Below, one piece after another: positions 61,433-64,000 of a stretch of 64,000 nt of DNA. The DNA comes from Variovorax sp. WDL1 (GTDB lineage Bacteria > Pseudomonadota > Gammaproteobacteria > Burkholderiales > Burkholderiaceae_C). Within the stretch, counting starts at the first letter, position 1; the number at the start of each line of letters is the position of its first letter. The position numbers and the translations under genes were made by a program. Below the pieces are notes generated by a model. It did not search any database. It was not told where the DNA came from and was given only the letters and a program-made list of their open reading frames with translations. The stretch lies in NCBI RefSeq assembly GCF_001541225.1, contig NZ_LMTS01000004.1, positions 148,136 to 212,135 on the forward strand, read 5' to 3'.

Positions 61433-61999
61433 ATGGCAGATCTACACGCTGCCCTGGTCAAGCCGGAGAATTTCATAGCCGCGATCTCAGCCGGCAGCGC
61501 CGTCGCGTCCGCACTTTTCGCGGGCATCGCCATTTTCCAGGCGCGTGCAGCGCGCCGACTCGCGCTTGAAGATCGGAAAGCCCGGGGCGCTAATGTTGAT
61601 GGTTACCTAAACGATTCGTATCTGCAGGTGCGAAACGGCCGGCTGCAAGCCGTTTTCGACTGCACCTACGTGAACAAGGCGACCCATCCAAATTCCATCG
61701 TGCGCGTGGAGCTTGCGTTGCACCTCATGTCGCAGGATGCGTTGCACGTTCTGCTGGCGCCCACCAAGGGAGTCGAGGCGGAGCCCCTTGCTCTAGTCTG
61801 CCCCGCGCACATTGAAGCCAAAGCCACGGCAACGGGCATCATTCGCTTCCCCCTGCCGAATGGGGTTCTACCGGCTCACGTCAAGCGCTACGATCTGAAA
61901 GCACACCTTGTCGACAAGTGCGAAAGATGGATGCATGAAGGTAGAAACCCTCGTGAACGTCCGGCCGGTAATTGCCGACGGGCTGATGTTGCACCCTGA
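61433..61999 (+). CDS. Hypothetical protein with one N-terminal membrane segment
   Basis: 188 residues from ATG 61433. Residues about 12-35 are hydrophobic (FIAAISAGSAVASALFAGIA), followed by a basic helix (RAARRLALEDRKARG) and a predicted beta-rich part. No family is recognised. It overlaps the next gene, suggesting a two-gene unit. Confidence 0.6.
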   Translation: MADLHAALVKPENFIAAISAGSAVASALFAGIAIFQARAARRLALEDRKARGANVDGYLNDSYLQVRNGRLQAVFDCTYVNKATHPNSIVRVELALHLMSQDALHVLLAPTKGVEAEPLALVCPAHIEAKATATGIIRFPLPNGVLPAHVKRYDLKAHLVDKCERWMHEGRNPRERPAGNCRRADVAP

Positions 62000-62483
62000 C
62001 TGGAACGGCGGTCGCGTGCTTCCATGCCTGATTATTCCGGCGGAAGAAACCGACCCTTTCGCGCAGCTATGCAAGCTGCAGCCGCAGGTACCGCCGGGCG
62101 ACGTGGAAAGCGCCTGGGCATGGCGCGTCCTGGATGCCGGCCACGTCTACCTCAAGCTGAATTTTGAGCGACCCGTGCCGAACAATGTCACGGTCCAGTT
62201 CGATGTAAGAAGACAGTGGGGGCTGGTGAGCGGCATTCTGGCGACCCGTGCGGTATACCTGCAGCCGTCGTGCTTCGGAAGCAAGATATCCGAAGGGTTC
62301 TTCAATCCCGCTTTGCTGATCGAAGTTACTGCGGGAGCGCCACCCGGATGGGACTGGAGGCTCCGCCAGCAACTCAGCAAGAAGTTTCGGCGGGAAGGCC
62401 ACAGTCGCGATGCAGCGCGCATCGCGGCTGACGACTACCTCCGGAGGGCGCAAGAGCCCTGGAACTCCATTCCGGAGCCCTGA
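61935..62483 (+). CDS. Hypothetical protein
   Basis: 182 residues from ATG 61935 (MKVETLVNVRPVIADGLMLH). Mixed alpha/beta composition, with no signal peptide or membrane segment and a helical basic tail (QQLSKKFRREGHSRDAARIA). It overlaps the previous gene by 65 bp in another frame, an unusually long overlap, so one of the two boundaries may be wrong. No function can be offered. Confidence 0.55.
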   Translation: MKVETLVNVRPVIADGLMLHPDWNGGRVLPCLIIPAEETDPFAQLCKLQPQVPPGDVESAWAWRVLDAGHVYLKLNFERPVPNNVTVQFDVRRQWGLVSGILATRAVYLQPSCFGSKISEGFFNPALLIEVTAGAPPGWDWRLRQQLSKKFRREGHSRDAARIAADDYLRRAQEPWNSIPEP

Positions 62484-62597
62484 CGGCCCTTCCAACCAAG
62501 ACAATCAGTCCTGAAGTGGTCGGTCGATGCGGGTGCGGATAGTCGCCCAGCGACACGTAACCTCCACACTCCAGGAATCGCTCAAAGGAGTGCTGTA

Positions 62598-62993
62598 GTG
62601 CTGTCGCGCGTCATAACGGTCATTTGGTGGTTGGGCCTGCTTATCGCATCGCTTGGAACTGTCGCGGACATCACAGGCGCACTCACGCGCGAAAGTTGCG
62701 CGGCTGCCTTTAAGCTTGATCAAGAGATCAAAGCAGCGCAGGCTGAAGCCGAGAGGTACAAGCGTGACCATCCCACTACGGCCGGCGGGAGTGTAAGTCT
62801 CAAAGAACTGCTGCACCCCGTTCCTCGCGACCCGCGAGATACGCCCGAACTTCGCGAGAAAGTGACCGACTGCTGGTACTTTCCCACAGGTCACATCAGC
62901 ATCGCCGTAGGCTGGTCGCTTGCTTTGATGCTCTGGGCCCTCGCCTATGTTCTTGGCGGGTCGTTTTGGCGTCCACCGAAGAGACGCACGTAG
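62598..62993 (+). CDS. Small hypothetical membrane protein
   Basis: 131 residues from a GTG start that follows AGGAG in AAAGGAGTGCTGTA. There are two hydrophobic segments (ITVIWWLGLLIASLGTVADI near the N-terminus and ISIAVGWSLALMLWALAYVL near the C-terminus) and a charged central part. No family recognised. Confidence 0.65.
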   Translation: MLSRVITVIWWLGLLIASLGTVADITGALTRESCAAAFKLDQEIKAAQAEAERYKRDHPTTAGGSVSLKELLHPVPRDPRDTPELREKVTDCWYFPTGHISIAVGWSLALMLWALAYVLGGSFWRPPKRRT

Positions 62994-63114
62994 CCGTTTT
63001 CCTTACTCGGCGAAGGTCGGCTCTTAGCGGCTGAACGAGCGCTATGGGCGCATACCGCTGCCGCACACGCCTGCCGAGTTGAGCTGGCTGGGACAAGATC
63101 GTGTGGGCGGGGAC

Positions 63115-63672
63115 TTACTCGATGTGGAAGGGCAGCACGAAGTAGGAATCTAGCGAGGCTGCTTCAGCAGGGACGCCGAACACATCCACGGGGGTGACCT
63201 GGTAGTTGCATGTCGGCCCAGGCACACCCTGAGAGTAGATCGTGATGCGGTGCGCCGTCGAACTCGTAGGAAGGTAAATCGTGAAACGCTGATCCGCTCC
63301 CCTGAAACTGCCGATCGCCGGCACCCCGGGTAGGCCAATGCCAGGTCCAGTGCCAGGTAGCCAGCCGCCGGTAGGTATCACCGCCTGACCCCCGCACCGG
63401 GGGCCGGTCCACAGTATGGAGTTCGGCGATTCCATGGGCATCACGTGAGGCGGTGGGTCCTCCACGAGCCGGAGCGAGCCAATGGCATTGCCCAGACGGA
63501 TTACTACAAAGTCGCCCTTTGCATTGCCGTAAAGGCGCCCAACGGTACGACCTGCAGCGTCCACAACTTGCAGAGGCGGTTCATCCTTGTCCTTCGCGAT
63601 TGCAACGCTGGATATCAACGCGCTCGCGAGCACTCCGCAACCAAACACTACTGCTGCATTTTTCCAGTTCAT
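63115..63672 (-). CDS. Hypothetical secreted protein
   Basis: 185 residues with a signal peptide (NAAVVFGCGVLASALISSVA, cleavage near AIA-KDKDEPP). The mature part is beta-rich with a glycine/proline stretch (GGWLPGTGPGIGLPGVPAIG) and three cysteine-bearing turns. The start has a GAGGAG ribosome site. No family recognised. Confidence 0.65.
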   Translation of the reverse strand: MNWKNAAVVFGCGVLASALISSVAIAKDKDEPPLQVVDAAGRTVGRLYGNAKGDFVVIRLGNAIGSLRLVEDPPPHVMPMESPNSILWTGPRCGGQAVIPTGGWLPGTGPGIGLPGVPAIGSFRGADQRFTIYLPTSSTAHRITIYSQGVPGPTCNYQVTPVDVFGVPAEAASLDSYFVLPFHIE

Positions 63673-63807
63673 GCTCTCCTCCTCAAAAGATGAAAGTATG
63701 GGAGGGTCGCCTGCTCATTGCAACCAAAAGTTCTCATGCAAGTCCGTCCAGTGGCCAGATCCTGAACAGCGCGGTTGAGCTTGGGCAAGCGCTGAAAGTT
63801 GCCGGGT

Positions 63808-64000
63808 TCAGGCCGGGGCACCTTGGAGGTTGTCGGCGGACGTGGCGGTTTCGATGCCGGTCATGGACGAGGCGCCGTCATCGGGGATGGGCGGGAAACC
63901 CGGGCTGGTGTTCGCCTGCACCGGCGGCGCCGCGGCAGATGGAGCCGCGATGCCCTGCGGCTGCGGGAAGTTGGGGTCATCGCCCATCGGCGTGGGCTTG
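63808..64000 (-). CDS. C-terminal tail of a gene beyond the right edge
   Basis: 63 codons plus stop are visible on the minus strand, entering from the right. The translation is rich in proline, alanine and serine (PQPQGIAAPSAAAPPVQANT) and ends DNLQGAPA, i.e. a disordered tail. The protein family cannot be identified. Confidence 0.5.
   Translation of the reverse strand, partial: KPTPMGDDPNFPQPQGIAAPSAAAPPVQANTSPGFPPIPDDGASSMTGIETATSADNLQGAPA

Noticed and set aside
60781-61533. 251-codon N-terminal extension of brxR
   Set aside because: The conserved winged-helix start is at 60780 and the operator dyad lies inside the extension; open only because of base composition.
1-64000. CRISPR arrays, tRNA or rRNA genes, insertion sequences
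   Set aside because: No regularly spaced direct repeats, cloverleaf candidates or transposase genes were found on reading; island ends show no duplicated tRNA end.

Overview
The window is GC-rich and gene-dense, and reads as a Burkholderiales (Betaproteobacteria) chromosome, probably Comamonadaceae-like. It carries two Bug-type periplasmic receptors, LysR and MarR regulators, many CoA-pathway genes and ATGA start/stop overlaps. It has no rRNA, tRNA, CRISPR array or recognisable transposase.

Region 1 (1-1056) is the visible part of an acyl-CoA dehydrogenase gene that runs off the left edge. Region 2 (1323-18738) is a pyridine-ring catabolic cluster that matches the pic (picolinate) pathway almost gene for gene. 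Leftward it has a three-subunit molybdenum hydroxylase (PicA type), N-formylmaleamate deformylase (PicE/NicD) and a MarR regulator (PicR type). Rightward it has a four-gene Rieske oxygenase system (PicB type), a decarboxylase (PicC), 2,5-dihydroxypyridine dioxygenase (PicD/NicX), maleamate amidohydrolase (PicF/NicF) and a five-gene branched-chain-amino-acid-type ABC importer. The inferred route is picolinate, 6-hydroxypicolinate, 3,6-dihydroxypicolinate, 2,5-dihydroxypyridine, N-formylmaleamate, maleamate, maleate. The last enzyme, maleate isomerase, is not in the window. A 667-bp divergent control region separates the two arms.

Region 3 (18967-21310) looks worn. It holds a shortened MFS transporter, a GcvA-like LysR gene, and the 3' remnants of two divergent genes (EamA transporter, ketopantoate reductase-like) that have lost their 5' halves. 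Region 4 (21419-34773) is a second catabolic cluster of unknown substrate. It contains two Bug receptors, an acyl-CoA synthetase, CaiB CoA-transferase, thiolase plus OB-fold partner, two SDRs, two enoyl-CoA hydratases, a PrpF-family isomerase, a NodB-type deacetylase and a LysR regulator.

Region 5 (about 34800-60860) is a defence island. A long leftward operon reads brxR-brxE-brxA-brxB-brxC-pglX(N half)-pglX(C half)-GmrSD/BrxU-like nuclease-pglZ-brxL and continues into a three-component ABC (ABC-3C) module: a Cap4-like nuclease/CTD protein, a small middle component and a DUF3732 ATPase. A SNF2 helicase gene and an Hsp70-like ATPase gene converge on it from the left. The BREX part is atypical: it has the type 6 marker BrxE in front but type 1 BrxL at the end, PglX is split into two coupled ORFs, and BrxL appears to end in a MIT_C/phospholipase-D-like domain rather than a Lon domain. 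Region 6 (61433-64000) holds small unrecognised genes and the end of a gene running off the right edge.

All assignments are by reading motifs and remembered family sequences. No database search was run.
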